From Trichostrongylus colubriformis (Eukaryota > Nematoda > Chromadorea > Rhabditida > Trichostrongylidae), in the NCBI GenBank assembly GCA_963978905.1, contig OZ022256.1, forward strand, positions 45,060,001-45,124,000: 64,000 bases of DNA, in the 5' to 3' direction. Below the pieces are notes generated by a model. That model was not told the origin of the DNA and searched no databases. It worked only from the letters and a program-made list of their open reading frames with translations. Positions 1-12,750 of the stretch are shown piece by piece. Both the position numbers and the translations under genes were made by a program. How positions within the stretch are numbered: the stretch's first letter is position 1; each line of letters opens with the position of its first letter.

Positions 1-1304
1 GCGCGGGAAACATTTTTACAATTCGGATAGAGACTCAATTTTCGTAGTTTTTGGTCGATTCATTTGATATTTTGACCGCCACAGTCGACCGCCTGTACTT
101 TCATATTCAAAAGTTCTCCTGATAATCGTAGCACCTTCCTCTAATACAATTGCTCTTCCTATATGTGCTTGCTATCGTAATCTTCTTTCTTACAATAAAT
201 AATTCTATTCTTCTTACCTGCCTTGTTGCTTCTTATACATGGCTTGCAAACTACCCTTACGCGGGGAGATCTGGTTGTTTTGGGATTATTTTGAGAGTGT
301 TTTCTTGATAGGAAATGTTTCAGGCCAAAAGATATGAATCTAACAGCAAAAGCATTCCTCCAAGCCATTGATACACAGCTCGAAGGAAAATCCAAACAAA
401 AGGTCAGTTTTAGTGTGCTTGCCTTCGAAAACCTTGCCGCTTTCATATGCCTTCGTGAGTTTTCAGAATCTCTACAGGAGAAACGGTACATGATTAAGAC
501 AACACTTATGGAAATTTTGCAACTGGGATAGTACTTAATACAACCAGGGGACAGGAGAAGTATTGAACGGCGTCATGTATGATAATGTCTTATGAGCTCA
601 GGGGTGGAAAAGAGTAAGGTAAAGAAAGAAAAGAAGCCCTAAAAAATCCTGTCCGCCGGGGGATCGCTTCACCCGCTTCTTGCGAACGTGGTTTAAAAAC
701 GCCTCAAATTACCCTTGATCGTTGCAGCAAAATTGGGGACTCATCTAAGTGCATGATCAAAGTTCCCGGTGTCTACAGTGGGAAAGGACAAGCCGGACAT
801 GGAGGCAGAGCTTCGTTCAAAAGTCGCTGCGGGGCGGCACGTCCCGTCCACCGTGAGCGGAGCTTATTCTGACCCATGTGTGCTCCCTAATTCTTGTCTC
901 ATATTCTACCCATCGCAAACTTGTCCCGAATCTCCTCAGGTCGTTTTCATGTAATGACCAACCTCTGCACACCACCACAAATGCTCTGCCCATTGTGCCC
1001 AGGATTCTTCCGTGGTCTTGAGAAACTCCTCGCTGACCTAAATCCATCTTCTCCGCACGTTTGGGGCACATTCGAACCCAACTAACGATTCTCGGTCTGA
1101 AAAATCGGAACAGTCCAGTGTACGCCCCGCCCATCCTGTGCGGAGCTTGACGTGGTCCGTGTGTGCTTCTTACTACTTCTCCCATGTCCTACTCACACCA
1201 CATCTGTCCTCATCTTCACAGGTCGTTTTCCATATAACACCTAGTTTCGTGACAGACGGACGGACGGAGGGACGTACAGACGAAGCGTTTCATTTATAGT
1301 AGAG
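1..1304. other. No gene recognised; upstream of first gene model
   Basis: I see no convincing exon here. Open frames are short and lack paired splice sites with coding-like content. A short GGAC-rich simple repeat (1255-1276) lies just before the first candidate start codon. The stretch is probably promoter or intergenic DNA of the gene starting at 1305. Confidence 0.4.
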
Positions 1305-4300
1305 ATGACTGTTGTATTGAAACGAGTTGCTCATCAGATCTATGTGCCTCGTCCACCAGTGATGTGTCCATTGAGAATGTCAGAATGCACCAACAAGAAA
1401 AAGCACAAGTTTGGATTCCGTCGGGTGTTTGATCGTGAAAAGGTGAGAACAATTTCTCAAGTACACATTGCTGAATAATAGCAAACTGAGAACTACCCTA
1501 CTTCTTCAATAGCACTTAACTGTGAGCCATTTTCAATAGGAAAATTCCAAGCCTTTTTTTCAAAAGCAGTAGAGCGTTTCTAAGAAGAGAAGGCGTTGAT
1601 AACTTTCGTCATTCAGAAGAAGAGTGAATAGTAAGGCTGCGTTCATATCTTGCGATGCCGGCGGAAAGGCGTGACTGTGTGTGCCACTATGCCTCGCTGC
1701 TTGTGAACGCAGTCACGCCCTGCCCACGCAGAGCATGAATGGGGCTTAATGATCTTTCGCTCCCCTACATATACATCCTTCATAACGATTGTAAGAGGAG
1801 CCACGTTACTCGGGTGTAGATTGTGTACTGTCTCGTTTCAAGTGGGTGCACGACGGTCTTCCTCGAAAGGAATCTACACTGTTCAGGTCGCTTTCATACT
1901 TTGCGAAATCGGTGTCGTCGGCAGCGGCAATCGAGTACCTGCCGCTGGCAACGCCTGCACTAATGCGACGCGCTCTATTTATAACGCTCTATGGAACCCC
2001 ACCACAGTATGGTGATCGCGGCGTGACCGCTCCCGAATGTGTGGCGAGAGTGTTGGCATATGTAGGGTCAAACTGCGGAAAGATCCACGCGAGCTTTCGT
2101 CGGTGCTGCAAAGTATGAAAGCGGCCCTACTTCCACGGGTATTGGCCAGTCCTTGTTTTTACTGTTGTGTGAAAAAATGGGAAAGTCCAGCGGTAAATGG
2201 ACGGAAGACGAAGCCCATTTGTATGAGAGAGATATTCTCATGTAAATTTTTCTGTAGATTTTTCTGTAGACGGAACTGATTTTAAAATATTTCAAAAGTT
2301 TATGATCTAATCTGCTGATATGTACATAGATCCTTCTACGCACACATTGCATACTTGTAATTTGATATTGCCTCTGAAATTGGCCATTTCAGTCAGATTT
2401 GACGGGAATTTTCTACAGAAGTCATTCGTTCTATCCGTACTTCGTCACTCTGTGGGAGCACTACCACAAAGCCAAATTCCTTGTCTGTCAATGGCTTCAA
2501 CGTTTTTTTTCTGTCATCATCGTTGTCATATCGAAGTTATTCAGATAGACCCAGAGAAGCCCAAATCTGAAGGGAGTAGAAGCAAAAATGCTCTCGTTGG
2601 GAGTAAGTTTGTTTCATCAAGTCGCGTTAAAGATGGGTAGGTGGGTAAGAGCCCATACCAGAAGAATATTGGGATGAAGGGATTACCCGGTGTACATTTC
2701 ACTCATCCCTCATGTAGTGCAGTGATATTTACACCAGTATTTTTATTCAGAGTTGTTAGATTCATGGGACTAGTAGATCAGTGACAAAAACTGTGGAATG
2801 TGTAATTTTTAATTCCGAAAGCTATTGAGAATACTGGATTGTTGTCACAAATTCATATTCGGTTTTCTGCTGATATTGATTTTCGTGGCAGCGTACATAC
2901 AGACGGCTCGAAAGGTCTGGTTCGCGCGCTGCGGGTCCTACACTTACTATGTAATAGTGCTGCTCATTCAGAAAAATCTTGAAGACACTGGGAGCGGTAA
3001 ATTGGGCAGATCGTGGAACATGATAGGAGGGATGCTCAGCAATGTAACAGTAGAGAAAGAACTAAATAAAACGGCGAAAAAAAAACGAGAAATGGAACCC
3101 AAAAGCCCCCTTTTTTCTCCTGCCCCTCAGCGTCACTAGCCAGGGGTAGACTGCAGACAAGCGAGAAGCTAAATCAGCCGGCTGCGAGCGATGTCCCGCC
3201 TCGCCGGCAATTCGCCCGGCTGGTGAACTGTGGAACGACGCGCCATGCTGCGCGATCGTGATAGGACCCCAAGCCGCGCTCTTCCAATGCGAGTTTCGCT
3301 ACACACTCTTCTGGTGCCTTTATTTTCGTTCGCAGAGTGGTTCCGCAGTATTAAAAAAGTGGATTTGAGTTCAATATGAAACGATATGCACCTCATTGAG
3401 AATGGCCAGGGTGACCTAGCGACTTTCACTAGTAACAGAACTTCTTTTTTGTATGGAGTGCAGTGGAGTGCGCCGTGTACATAGGTGACATCTACCAATG
3501 TGAAGTATGATCTCTTCGCGTCTATGCGTATCATTACTTATGAATAAGTTCAAGCTTAACTCACTCCAGGGAACCAGTAATGCAGAATGTAGTTGACGGA
3601 TCAATGTGGGTTTGGAGGGAGGTGCAATTTGACGTAAGCTGAGATTCACATTCCCCTCCTTCTAGGAAAAACTTTATTGTTGTAAATGATTTGGGAATCG
3701 ATAAACATTAAAAATTATCGGTAAGGTTTGTGATCAAAATTAGCCTGCGGTTCGCTTAACCTATCCACTGCGTTTTCCAGCAACCCTGGAAAACTCAAGA
3801 ATAATTTAATAGGTGTAAAACAAGCAAGTGAAAGGTGAGTCGCGGCTAGTCTTTTGCGTGGTATTGGGTGTGTGTGTTGTGCAATGGTGCACAATGCACG
3901 AGCGTGTCGTTATACTGCATTTCTCCCCCGCTCCACATTGACTCTAGTCCACTGCTCGATTGCGCTGTATGTATTATTAGCGATCAGAATGAACATTAAG
4001 GAGTGATACCTGGAAGTTTCATTTACAGCAGCAGACTCGTCTCATCAATAAAACTGTTTGATGATAATTAATTCACTTTGATTTCATCAGGCTATTCCTA
4101 GGCAAGTTGAGCACTGCTGTTGAACAGCGACTGTTGAAGAAAAAATTCCAGAAGGAGGTTGCCACAGCTCGTATGTAAATTTATCTAAGTGAGTCTTTAG
4201 GGATTCCCAATAATTTTAAAATTCAGGTTGTGAGAAGCTCAATGTGTACAAGTATTACGACTGCGAATCAAAAGAACTGGCTATTGTGAATCCACTAATG

Positions 4301-4899
4301 CCGCAAGTTGAAGCACCTCGTAAGTGCATGCAGTGTATTTTGCAGTGTAGTGCAGTGTATTTTTATGATAGCTCATGGCAATTTGATGTGAAAATTATCT
4401 CTTCCACTCTCATAAGGCCGCGTTCATGGGGGCGCGTTCAGCGTTCAGCGCCGGCAGGGCGTGGCTACCTTCACAGGAAGTAATGCAGTGTGAAGCGAGG
4501 GAAGTGCAGAGGCGACGCAGAGTGTCATAGGCGGAGACGCAAAGTCCTTGCACTGCCGTCGACAGCGCAAAGTATGAACGCGGCCTGAGGTATTCCCATT
4601 CCCTAAGTCAAGTCAGGTCGGTATAGGTCATCGTGGAAGCTGCGAGGGCTAGACAACGTTTCCAGTTGGATGATCTTCTGTTCATAGGTCTCGATGATTC
4701 ATACATAAAATTCGACACGCCGTTTTTCTTCATGGTTACCAAAGAGAGCTCATCGGGAAGGATAGTACAGTGTATAGGTCGATTTGTAAGTGATCTATTC
4801 TTTGGTAGCAGATCCCAATGGAACTCAATGCGCTGCTTTCAGAATAATGTATCCGCCGTTCATAAAAACGTGGGCAAGTCACTCATTGCGGATGTCTAA
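1305..4899 (+). CDS. Unrecognised five-exon gene, about 142 aa
   Basis: Candidate exons are 1305-1442, 4128-4170, 4227-4319, 4688-4785 and 4843-4899 (stop TAA). They total 429 nt, phases agree at each join, and two introns (56 and 57 nt) have the usual short nematode size. Exon 1 starts at an ATG just after a TTTATAG acceptor-like site, which could be a trans-splice site, and encodes a basic peptide containing NKKKHKFGFRRVFDREK. I do not recognise the family. A stretch in exon 4 (DTPFFFMV, then IVQCIGRF) resembles the C-terminal end of serpins, but 18 residues follow and no serpin body is visible, so that link is weak. The 2.7 kb first intron could hide further exons. The exon 2 acceptor (after CAG at 4125-4127) is the least certain: the open stretch reaches back to about 4091 in the same frame. 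Exons 2-5 are better supported than exon 1. Confidence 0.4.
1633..2120. repeat. GC-rich inverted-repeat (MITE-like) segments
   Basis: Two neighbouring blocks (about 1633-1748 and 1887-2118) start with a CGTTCATA- or CTTTCATAC-like end and finish with an inverted GTATGAA- or GCATGAA-like end. They resemble the MITE copies at 4414, 28538 and 33260 but are more diverged. They lie in the first intron of the gene model at 1305-4899. No coding potential is seen. Confidence 0.45.
2965..3240. repeat. Dispersed repeat R1, copy 1
   Basis: This is a copy of a family also seen (opposite orientation) at about 45160-45420, 52290-52470 and 56450-56705. Shared marks are a run reading as GCTGAGCACC..CTAC in one orientation, an A/T-rich tract around CGCCATTTT or its complement, and a GACACCGG-like end. 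It is non-coding and lies within the first intron of the gene model. Confidence 0.5.
4414..4586. mobile_element. MITE, GGCCGCGTTCAT family, in an intron
   Basis: The ends are inverted (TAAGGCCGCGTTCAT on the left, ATGAACGCGGCCT on the right) and the interior is GC-rich with GCCGGCAGGGCGTGGC-like sequence. Related copies occur at 28538-28713 and 33260-33428. It sits in the intron between exons 3 and 4 of the gene model at 1305-4899 and accounts for about half of that intron. Confidence 0.7.
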
Positions 4900-5254
4900 G
4901 AACCTCTGGGAACATGGTTATCGAATGAACACATACCATTATTTTCAATGAAACGATTTTCATCGCACATCAGAACTTGTGATTATAGTAAACTTCTTAA
5001 CAATTTTTGTTGTTGGTGATTGCTTGACCTCAATCGAAGGAAGCGACTAAATCTCTTGGATGATGCGCCAAGATCATTGATGGATTTGCTAGAAAAAACA
5101 TCTAGTAACAACATATTCAATTTTTTTTTCAAAGTGTAGCAACCAAAATAATAGAATATTCGTGAGGAACTCTTCTGCATGATACAAATATAGAAAAATT
5201 AAACCAAAAATCTGAGAAACTGACTTGATTCGCCAACGCTTTAGAAGCTAATAA

Positions 5255-5530
5255 AAAGAAGGGTGAAGTTTTTTGGTTACTCAATCCTTTTATGGGGTGC
5301 GCCATGCATTCTGAGTCCATTCAGAATCGTGGTGGCAGGTGAATGCGATCTGACTCTACATACAAGTCACCCTTTTTGTTGTTCTTTAGCCTCGCGTCTG
5401 GTACCAATTCCCCCACCTGGAAAAGTTGAAGGGCTCGATTGGCCTGGGCTAGCATTGATGAGGGATCTGATCCTCACATGATGACAGTTAGAGTGCGCGC
5501 CACCTGTCACTTCACCACATCTGCCCTGAT
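5255..5530 (-). repeat. SINE-like family A, copy 1
   Basis: Reverse-complement copy of a family also at 6045-6290 (-), 11740-12050 (+), 39364-39560 (+) and 61474-61765 (+). Shared internal words include TTGGTACCAGAC, GATTCTGA..GG near the 3' side and an AAAACTTTATC-like 3' end. See the entry at 61474 for the tRNA-like head. Confidence 0.6.
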
Positions 5531-6044
5531 TTTTAGTAAGAAGTCAAATCGAAATTGTACTGACGAGTTGATATTAAGCACTAGAGGGCTAGTTGTGGAG
5601 CTTAACTTTTCATAAAACCATGCTGTGTTTCTCTCGGCCACGAAATGTCTCACAGTAGAAAGATCAAATCTGGGTCAAACACTGTTTGTCGAATACTCAG
5701 AAGGAGGTGGCTTGTATCTTGGGTGCAAATCCCCCTCTTAATCGAGGAATCTCGTCAGTGTGCTGTCCTTTTCTGTCCCTTAGTGATTTTGGGAGCAATC
5801 AGGTGCTCGCACTGGGTAGTAGTACCACGGTCATCTCACGGCAACTTTCTCGAAGATCACTTGTATTATACGACATCAGTCATCTAGAAAGCCTGGAGAG
5901 AGTTTGGGAGGGAAAGGAGGAAGAGAAGCGTACTAAAAAAACGAAAAACGAGCGAAAGGCGGAAATCAGAAGTGGTAAGAAAATCCACATTCCAGGGATT
6001 TGAACGGTTTGCACCAATACTTTTTCAAGGCTGGCCAATTAACA

Positions 6045-6290
6045 ATTCTACGACTGCATATGAATTCCATCCAGAATCGCGGTGTTAGGTGAATACGATT
6101 TGGCTATACATAGAATGATTTTCGGGGGCTAACAGATGCACATGTCAGTGCTTTTACCCTCATAGGTGTGGTACCACTTCATCTATCTCAGAGAGATGGA
6201 GGGCTCGGTAGTCATGAGCCGGCATTGATTTGGAACTTGATACCCGCACCGTACGACTGATAGTGCGCGCCATCGTCACTACATCGCGAC
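6045..6290 (-). repeat. SINE-like family A, copy 2
   Basis: Second, more diverged reverse-complement copy of the family, recognised by the same order of blocks (CCAGAATCGCGGTG, TGGTACCA, then the tRNA-like head). Confidence 0.55.
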
Positions 6291-6533
6291 TTCACAATGC
6301 TCGTTTTTTTTCAAATTGCAACCTAGACCTTCAGTTAATCTATCATCAGCCATTATTTTGTTTGACCAGATGAGGAAATTTTTTCGAATTAGCAAGTGAA
6401 CTGATCAGAATGATTACTTATCAGATTTTGCTTCCTCACTCTCGAATGATACGATGCACTATGCGGGTGTTGATGATGTGTTGATGCAAGTTGATGCGGG
6501 TGTTGAATATCTGAAAACCGTTGCACGACCAGC

Positions 6534-6860
6534 TTTGAAGGCAGTGATAGGGGTAATTTGGGCCGAATATGGAAAGAAGAGTTACTCAATAGTACGGGAA
6601 TTACCGAATGGGGGGGGGTCAAAAACCCGAGAAATAATACCCTTTTCCCACCGTTTATTCTCAAGAGGGGCACATTGCCCCGACAAAAGGGGCGGACCCA
6701 CAAAACAAGTGGTAGCTGTTGATGGAAGCGACTCTAATAAGCTTGGAGGCACTTTTCTCATCGGAAATCGCCAAATATAGTCTTTCTAGACCCCTAGCTT
6801 TCATTTGCTGACCCACTTCATGAGTTCCCATTACACACATTACCCCGGTACCGTCTTTAA
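6534..6860. mobile_element. TTAA-type inverted-repeat element (AAGGCAGTGATAGGGG)
   Basis: The left end reads TTGAAGGCAGTGATAGGGG and the right end ACCCCGGTACCGTCTTTAA, an imperfect inverted pair bounded by TTAA or a one-base variant. It shares its terminus with elements at 13815-14172 and 60119-60676. The interior contains a CATTTGCTGACCCACTTCA block also found at other dispersed sites. No transposase is present. Confidence 0.6.
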
Positions 6861-7384
6861 GGGGCTCTAGGACGTTTGGTTGACCGCTGTGGATGATTAA
6901 TGAATCACTATGGGATTACACTTGAGTGGATTGGGGCAGGTTTTTCGATATGGGCCTTGTTGATGTTCCTAAAAGAATAGGACAGCTTTTGTGTTGTATA
7001 GCTCATTCAGCGTTCTCATCATCATTAATCGCACTGTGCCTCCCACTGTCCACCTTCTGCACTTCCTCATTCTGCATAAATGTGTTATGGGCTACAATAT
7101 GTATGATGAGATGTGGCAATAAAAAGAGCGCTTGAACTTGATATTCTCGAATAGGGTATACGCCACAATTCCGACCTTCTTTCATGAACATTGGAAGGAT
7201 AGTGATTCCTTCGTATGGTGAACACTTGCATTTCATTCAGATCGCCGCAATTGCATACACGATCGTGCCAAGCGCAATTTATAATGTGATTTTAGTTTAC
7301 CCCAAGCCTTTGTTCAAATTGGGTTTTTTGTCAGAAGAAAACCCTTTGCTTATTCTCCCACTCGCCGTTTTGCTGCTGTTTATT

Positions 7385-7655
7385 GCATCAACTATTTCCC
7401 ATTATCATGAATGAATGAGATACGCCCCACGTGACAACAAGTGACAATAACGTTAGCCTGTGGTTCAGCGAGCAACTCGGAAAGGTGATGCGTGCAGTCT
7501 GCAATAATGCGCGGGAGACCGCGAATAAAGACCACAAAGTCGCACTTTTCCACCGAGTTTTGCAACCCATTGCCCTTTTTAAACTGGGATATTCGTTATA
7601 AGAAAGTCATTTGATTTCTGTTCCCCTTTTTTTCTCTACAATTTCCGGTGCCTTT
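7385..7655 (-). repeat. TTAA-type family T2, diverged copy
   Basis: This copy shares with 33700-33960, 55085-55364, 56905-57178 and 63693-63972 the blocks ACAACAAGTGACAA, GATGCGCGGGAGA and a terminal CCGGTGCCTTT. It is non-coding. Short open frames inside it are chance. Confidence 0.5.
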
Positions 7656-10600
7656 GAAAATTTAGATGATCGGACCGTGCTGAAATCAGCTGTTTTCCAA
7701 GCAACTGTACACATATTCATTCCTTCAGAAGAGTTCAGGGGTATATAATCTTATTCCAAGTTCAAAGATGGTCCTCCCTATGACTGTAGTTTGTGCAAAC
7801 GCGTGTACACGTTCGATCGATGGCAGCAGCCCGGTCGTCGTACTTCCTCCCACCCGACTGAACCGATTGCGAGAGTCTCGATGTTTGTTCTTCATCCACA
7901 CTCTACAACACCTCAACGAACTGACTTCTGTTCCGGTTCGTCTCGGCTCACGTTCATGAACCACGCTCTCTACCGTTCTTTTCCCAGCATTCCAATACCG
8001 CTCAGTGAATTCATGAGCCCATGCAAATTTGTTTTGTGGGAAAAATGACGCCTCACAACTGGTCTAGTCGAAGCTTGTTGAGGTGAAGTCTCCTTCCTCG
8101 TCTGAAATTGAGATCAGGCGATTTTTCATTCAAAATTTCAGGCTTTTAATTCATTATGACGGATCTGTGAGGAATTCACCGTCTGAAATTGTACATTTGG
8201 AATTCGAACTCTTCAAATGTTATATCGTTTCAATTAACCACTCGCTAAAATTTTATAAAATTGCAAAAAATCGGAATTGTAACGGCACAAGCCTATATAC
8301 ATGCGATCCCGCGATTTTTTTTTCGATTCCGGCGGTAGATTTAATTCAGTTGTGTCATTCATTCCAATATTTGATACTGACCGGAGGAAGTTTTCAACTA
8401 CGGGAGCCTACACGATCTGTGTTTGGTAGAGGGGCGGAGTAGGCTGAGAGAGGCGGAGCCTGTCAAAAGTCTCAGGAGCACCTTACACCGACAACTGCGC
8501 CACATATACTCTTTCTGAAACTTTATTTTCTCATTTGGACGACTCACTCTAGAAGTACCACATTGACCACATTACCTCTGCCGTTGTCTTTCGATGATTT
8601 CTCAACATTCGCATCAGTCTATTGCGCCGTAATTTCTTATGAGACCGCCTCCTTGAGCAAGTATTTTCATTCTTTGATGCATTAATAGCATTCAGTCGTA
8701 ACGGCCGTTCTTTTGCCCCATCTTTGATTGCATTTGCTTGCATTGTTTCGTTTCGCCTGGCCAAAGACAACGTCTAACGCTCAGATCATTTCGGATGGAA
8801 TATTTTCCATTGTTCTTCTCTTTGACATTTTTGGCATTTGTTAGCTATCTTCGGAGGCTGGGTTTAACTTGGTCTTTGTGAATATTCCCCTTTGCCGTAC
8901 TGCAAGGCATTCGAAACGATTCAAAACGTCTGTGCATTCACAGGATTTCTGTAGGAAAATTAAATATGCAAAAGATCTCACGAAATCGCATCATTTTAGA
9001 AGCACAGGTAACAAACTTATTTAGATCGATAACGCAATTTTCGATGCTCTTACTGATCCCCATTGTAGTCGATCGATAGATAATTTACCCAGTAAACCCC
9101 GCCCACGAGTTGACCACGCCCCCCGAGTGTTAGGGCAAGAGCATTAGTGGTGTACTTTTATCACACAACGACGGTCAAGGTGAAAGTAACTCACAAATAT
9201 GGCGTTAATTGAAAAAATACATTACATATGCCCAAGGGCCGTCGGCCTGTTCCAGAGAATTTGTCCTTCTTTGGAGTTGTTCGTCCCTTCAGCCTGAGAA
9301 GTTTTTTCTTCCTCATGGAAATGTCACTTCACTGCAACTTTCGCTTTGGGCAGCTTCACCCTCTGCCGTTATGGTCTTCAATTTGTTATTCGCTAACCAC
9401 GACAAATAAGGCTTACGGCTGTTGTGTACTTACGGGAAATCTGAGAAGCGCGCTATGTTTCGGCAGCAAAGTCTATACATCGAACTACTATGTATTGCAA
9501 CTGCAGCTATTGTTCATGTTTCATTTTCTTTTATCATTTCTTCTGGTTTCTGTATGGTGAAGGTTATCGTTGAAAATTGTTGTGAAAGTGGAATGTGCTG
9601 AGTGAATCATATTTCCATCTCTTTAAACCCTTTTCCTCTGTGTCTGCTTCCTCAAATTTTTCTCATCTACCCTTTGAGATACCCCACGCAATGGATGAAA
9701 CAGCCGTTGCGAAATTCAACGACGAATCATTTAAAATAAACAAATGCCAGGAAAAACAAAAAAAATGTCACGAAAAAAAACGCATGCAAATGGAAAGCGC
9801 CAGTAAGAAGCGTACTCGATCCATATTTGAGCTTGCGGTGGCGAGCCGATCGCGAGCAAGGGTAACCGTCGGTAGAGGAATCCTTTGGAGAGTCGTATTT
9901 CGGGCTGCTCAGGAGAAGTGGTAATATTTGATGAGCGCCGGTTGATTGAGTAATTTCCAGTAGGCTATGGTTTATGTGCCATCATTCGGGACGCTAGCGA
10001 CGTCGGCTGCAGCAGCGAGTTGCACGTATCAATCGGGTGAAGGGTGGGGTGCGGGAGTGGTAGACCGCCGTCAGATTTTGCGATTTCAGAGGTATCGCGG
10101 CTCTACATGCAAAATTGCGGCATAGCGAAATTTAAAGATACTGAAGGATCGCGTGCAGTACCGCGGAATCGCAAAGTCTTATGACGGCCATGGGGAAAGG
10201 TCACCTTTTTCAGAAAACAGCACCTTTGCGCAGGTTGAAAGTGGGTTCGGTTTGACCCACCACTATAAACTATAAACTATAAAACCATAAAACGGATGTT
10301 GAAGGGGTCTTCAGAACATTGACGGGGCGGTAGCACAGTCCTGCAAGCTTTCTCTCCAAATGCCCTTATTGAGATAGGCTCGTTGGATTGACGTCTGGCC
10401 AAGAGGAAGACCACAAAGCATTGCCACAGAATCCAAGGAAACACGCGTCCATCACAGTTTCTGTAGATTTGGAGTTATGGAAAGGAGCGCAATCTAGCCG
10501 AAGGAGTAGAGCAGCTGAGCAAAGTTTTCCATCACAACTTTGGTAGACAGACAAGTTCGTCAGATTGTCCATCAAAACTATGGTAGACATACAAGTTTGT

Positions 10601-10806
10601 TTAAGACACGGTATTTACTATGTACTATAATACATATGTCAACTCCATTTTCGAACGCCCTGCTTCAATTTTGAGTGATTTGCATGATATTGTGATCACA
10701 CAGTTGCCTTTTATCCATCATTTCGATTCGTTTTTTTTTATCTGATCCACATCAAGGAATTTGTGTCCACCCTGTATATCAATGTAAGTTATCGAACGGG
10801 CTCAAG
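7656..10806. other. No gene recognised
   Basis: About 3 kb of A/T-rich intergenic DNA. I found no exon with family-like sequence and no clear transposon ends. Open frames here are short and unrelated to known motifs. Confidence 0.35.
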
Positions 10807-10966
10807 GGATGTAGGTCAGAACACCCTAATTGGGTGAGCTCGCTCAAATTCGGGGCTCCCATCCCATCTGAGCTTAGCCTGTTCACGACGGAAACAGGAG
10901 GGCGCTTGCTGCGCCGGTGCCGTGAATCTTGGGCGCGATAATCCCATTCGAGTGTTCTGGTCTATC
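10807..10966. mobile_element. Palindromic MITE family P, copy 1
   Basis: Ends are inverted: GATGTAGGTCAGAACACCCT at left and CATTCGAGTGTTCTGGTCTA at right. Similar elements of 130-160 bp are at 38932-39058, 42612-42760 and 42949-43089. No coding capacity. Confidence 0.6.
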
Positions 10967-11739
10967 TCGATGGTGAAGAAATTGAAGATCTCCTCAAAAC
11001 TGTAAATGTTATGAACGGCAATAACTCCAGAGCTTCTGTCAGAATGATAACGTTTCGTTGATAATTGGTTTCTAAGCCGGCAACTTGTGAAAGAATTTTT
11101 TGAATTGTAGTTTTGTGGACCTTTGGTATGGGTGAAGCTCCTGAGGATCTGAAAATCTAACTTTCCTCTTATCCCTAAACTTCTGAATTCAAAAACTGAA
11201 CATCTAATAAGGCAGTTGCATTGGTTTCTGACGAATTTTTACAATTCTAATAAGTAATATGTGAAAAGCGTCGTGGTGCTATCCGTCAGATAATGCTCAG
11301 CTCGCACGACCGTAGGAACTGAAGCCCACCCTCGCGTTCCCTACCGACCTGCAATCAGAGTGTAATCACGTATGAAACCCAAATGTAAGCCACCTCTAAA
11401 CCTCGTTTCGCATGAAATAGGACACTGAGCCTATTAAACTGGCGACCGAGAAGGGACGAGTTTTTCGTTATCCACATGGGAAACGTCTCACGATCGACGT
11501 TCAAGTGTTTCCTGTTATTTGATTCGGGTCCGAAAGTACACACAGTACACTCTGGGAAAACTACCCAGCGAATACAGGTTCTTCCATAAATGGCGCCGAA
11601 TCAAACGAATCATAGAGATGATCTTAATTACAACATAGAGCGCTCCGTTCATTTGTTCCTAAGATTAACTAATAACGCTTCGTATGCGGCCACGTTCCTA
11701 ATTGTTTAACCGTGATAAGAAACGCATGGCAGGCCACCG

Positions 11740-12050
11740 ATGATCCCTTTGGGCGGACCTGGTGAGGTAGCAGGTAGCGTGCATTCCCACTCTCATAGTG
11801 TGGGAATGGAATCCCGCATCAACTTCCGCCTAGGCCAACCAAGCCCTCCATCCATTCGAGGTCGGTGTGTTGGTACCAGACTTGTCTGGGAGGATAAAAG
11901 CGCTGACGCTACATCGGCTAGCCTTCGCAAGTCATGGTATAGGCACAATCGCATTCACCTGCCACCGCGATTCTGAGTGGAACCAGAATGCGCGGCGCAT
12001 TCCACGGGAGAGATTGAATATCGCCAAAAACTTTATCTTTTTGTCCTTTA
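11740..12050 (+). repeat. SINE-like family A, copy 3
   Basis: Plus-strand copy with a tRNA-like head (GTGAGGTAGCAGG as A-box-like, GGAATGGAATCCCGC as B-box-like), the internal TTGGTACCAGACTTGTCT block, and a 3' end with CCAAAAACTTTATC. It is the longest copy together with 61474-61765. Confidence 0.6.
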
Positions 12051-12351
12051 TCTGACCCCTTTGATAATCTTTGCAGTAGGTACTGGGTCTATCGAAAACA
12101 TCTTCATGTTAGCTGGAGCGCGAGTAAAGTGCGTGGAGTATCCTTACCCAAATGCTAGATTTTCCACAGTCTTTACCTCCCTCTAGATTGCAGTTAGTTT
12201 AATAGGTAATTTTGCTTTCTCGATGTGGAAGTTTCACCAAATGTAGGCCAGTCAGTTTCACTCTGAAGGCAAAAGAAAGAATAGCGTGTTCAGAAAGTGG
12301 GAATATTTTTGGCTTTAATTGGCGATGTATAGCGCGACTCAATATGGAAGG

Positions 12352-12610
12352 CGTACTTCAAGAGCACACTCCGCGATAATCAGAGGATTCGACATACCAT
12401 CTTGGGGCAGTAGCTCCTTGGACAACTATTTAGGCTGCACCTTTTTCGCGTCGCCATGCAACGCCTGCTCAAACCACGAGCTCCCTTATTGGTCAACTGA
12501 GCCAACTGGGTGGCATCGGAGTGGGTTTGAGCAGGTGAAGCGCCGTGATAGCGCACCTTAGAGGCTCGAAGAAGGTGCTACCTCGATAGTTACCCAAGGA
12601 TCTACTTCCT
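12352..12610. mobile_element. Palindromic element, relative of 57175-57509
   Basis: Begins CAAGAGCACACTCCGCGATAA and contains facing arms (CTGCACCTTTTTCGCGTCGC, GCCTGCTCAAACC, then GGTTTGAGCAGG and GCGCACC). The same order occurs in the better preserved copy at 57175-57509. Its TTAA border has decayed. Confidence 0.55.
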
Positions 12611-12670
12611 CAAAAAGGTAAATCGACGCATCTGGTTATCGCGGAGTTAGCCTTCAAGTACCCGACCAAG

Positions 12671-12750
12671 GGGTGTATATCGCTAGGACAGAACCGTCCC
12701 GTGGCCGTGTTCGGCACGCGACCTTTCTGTCCTAGCGATATACACCCCCC
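12671..12750. repeat. Perfect 24-bp hairpin
   Basis: GGGGTGTATATCGCTAGGAC (12671 onward, continuing AGA) is inverted at 12727-12750 as TCTGTCCTAGCGATATACAC plus CCC, with a GC-rich loop of about 30 bp. It abuts the palindromic element at 12352 and may be a young MITE core. Confidence 0.65.

Noticed and set aside
4688..4785. Calling the first gene a serpin
   Set aside because: Only the short DTPFFF...IGRF resemblance exists. The hinge and reactive loop are not visible and the frame continues for 18 residues, so the name would be unsupported.
7184..7414. Hydrophobic 76-residue frame resembling a receptor fragment
   Set aside because: No conserved receptor motif, no neighbouring exons, and its end runs into a repeat copy.
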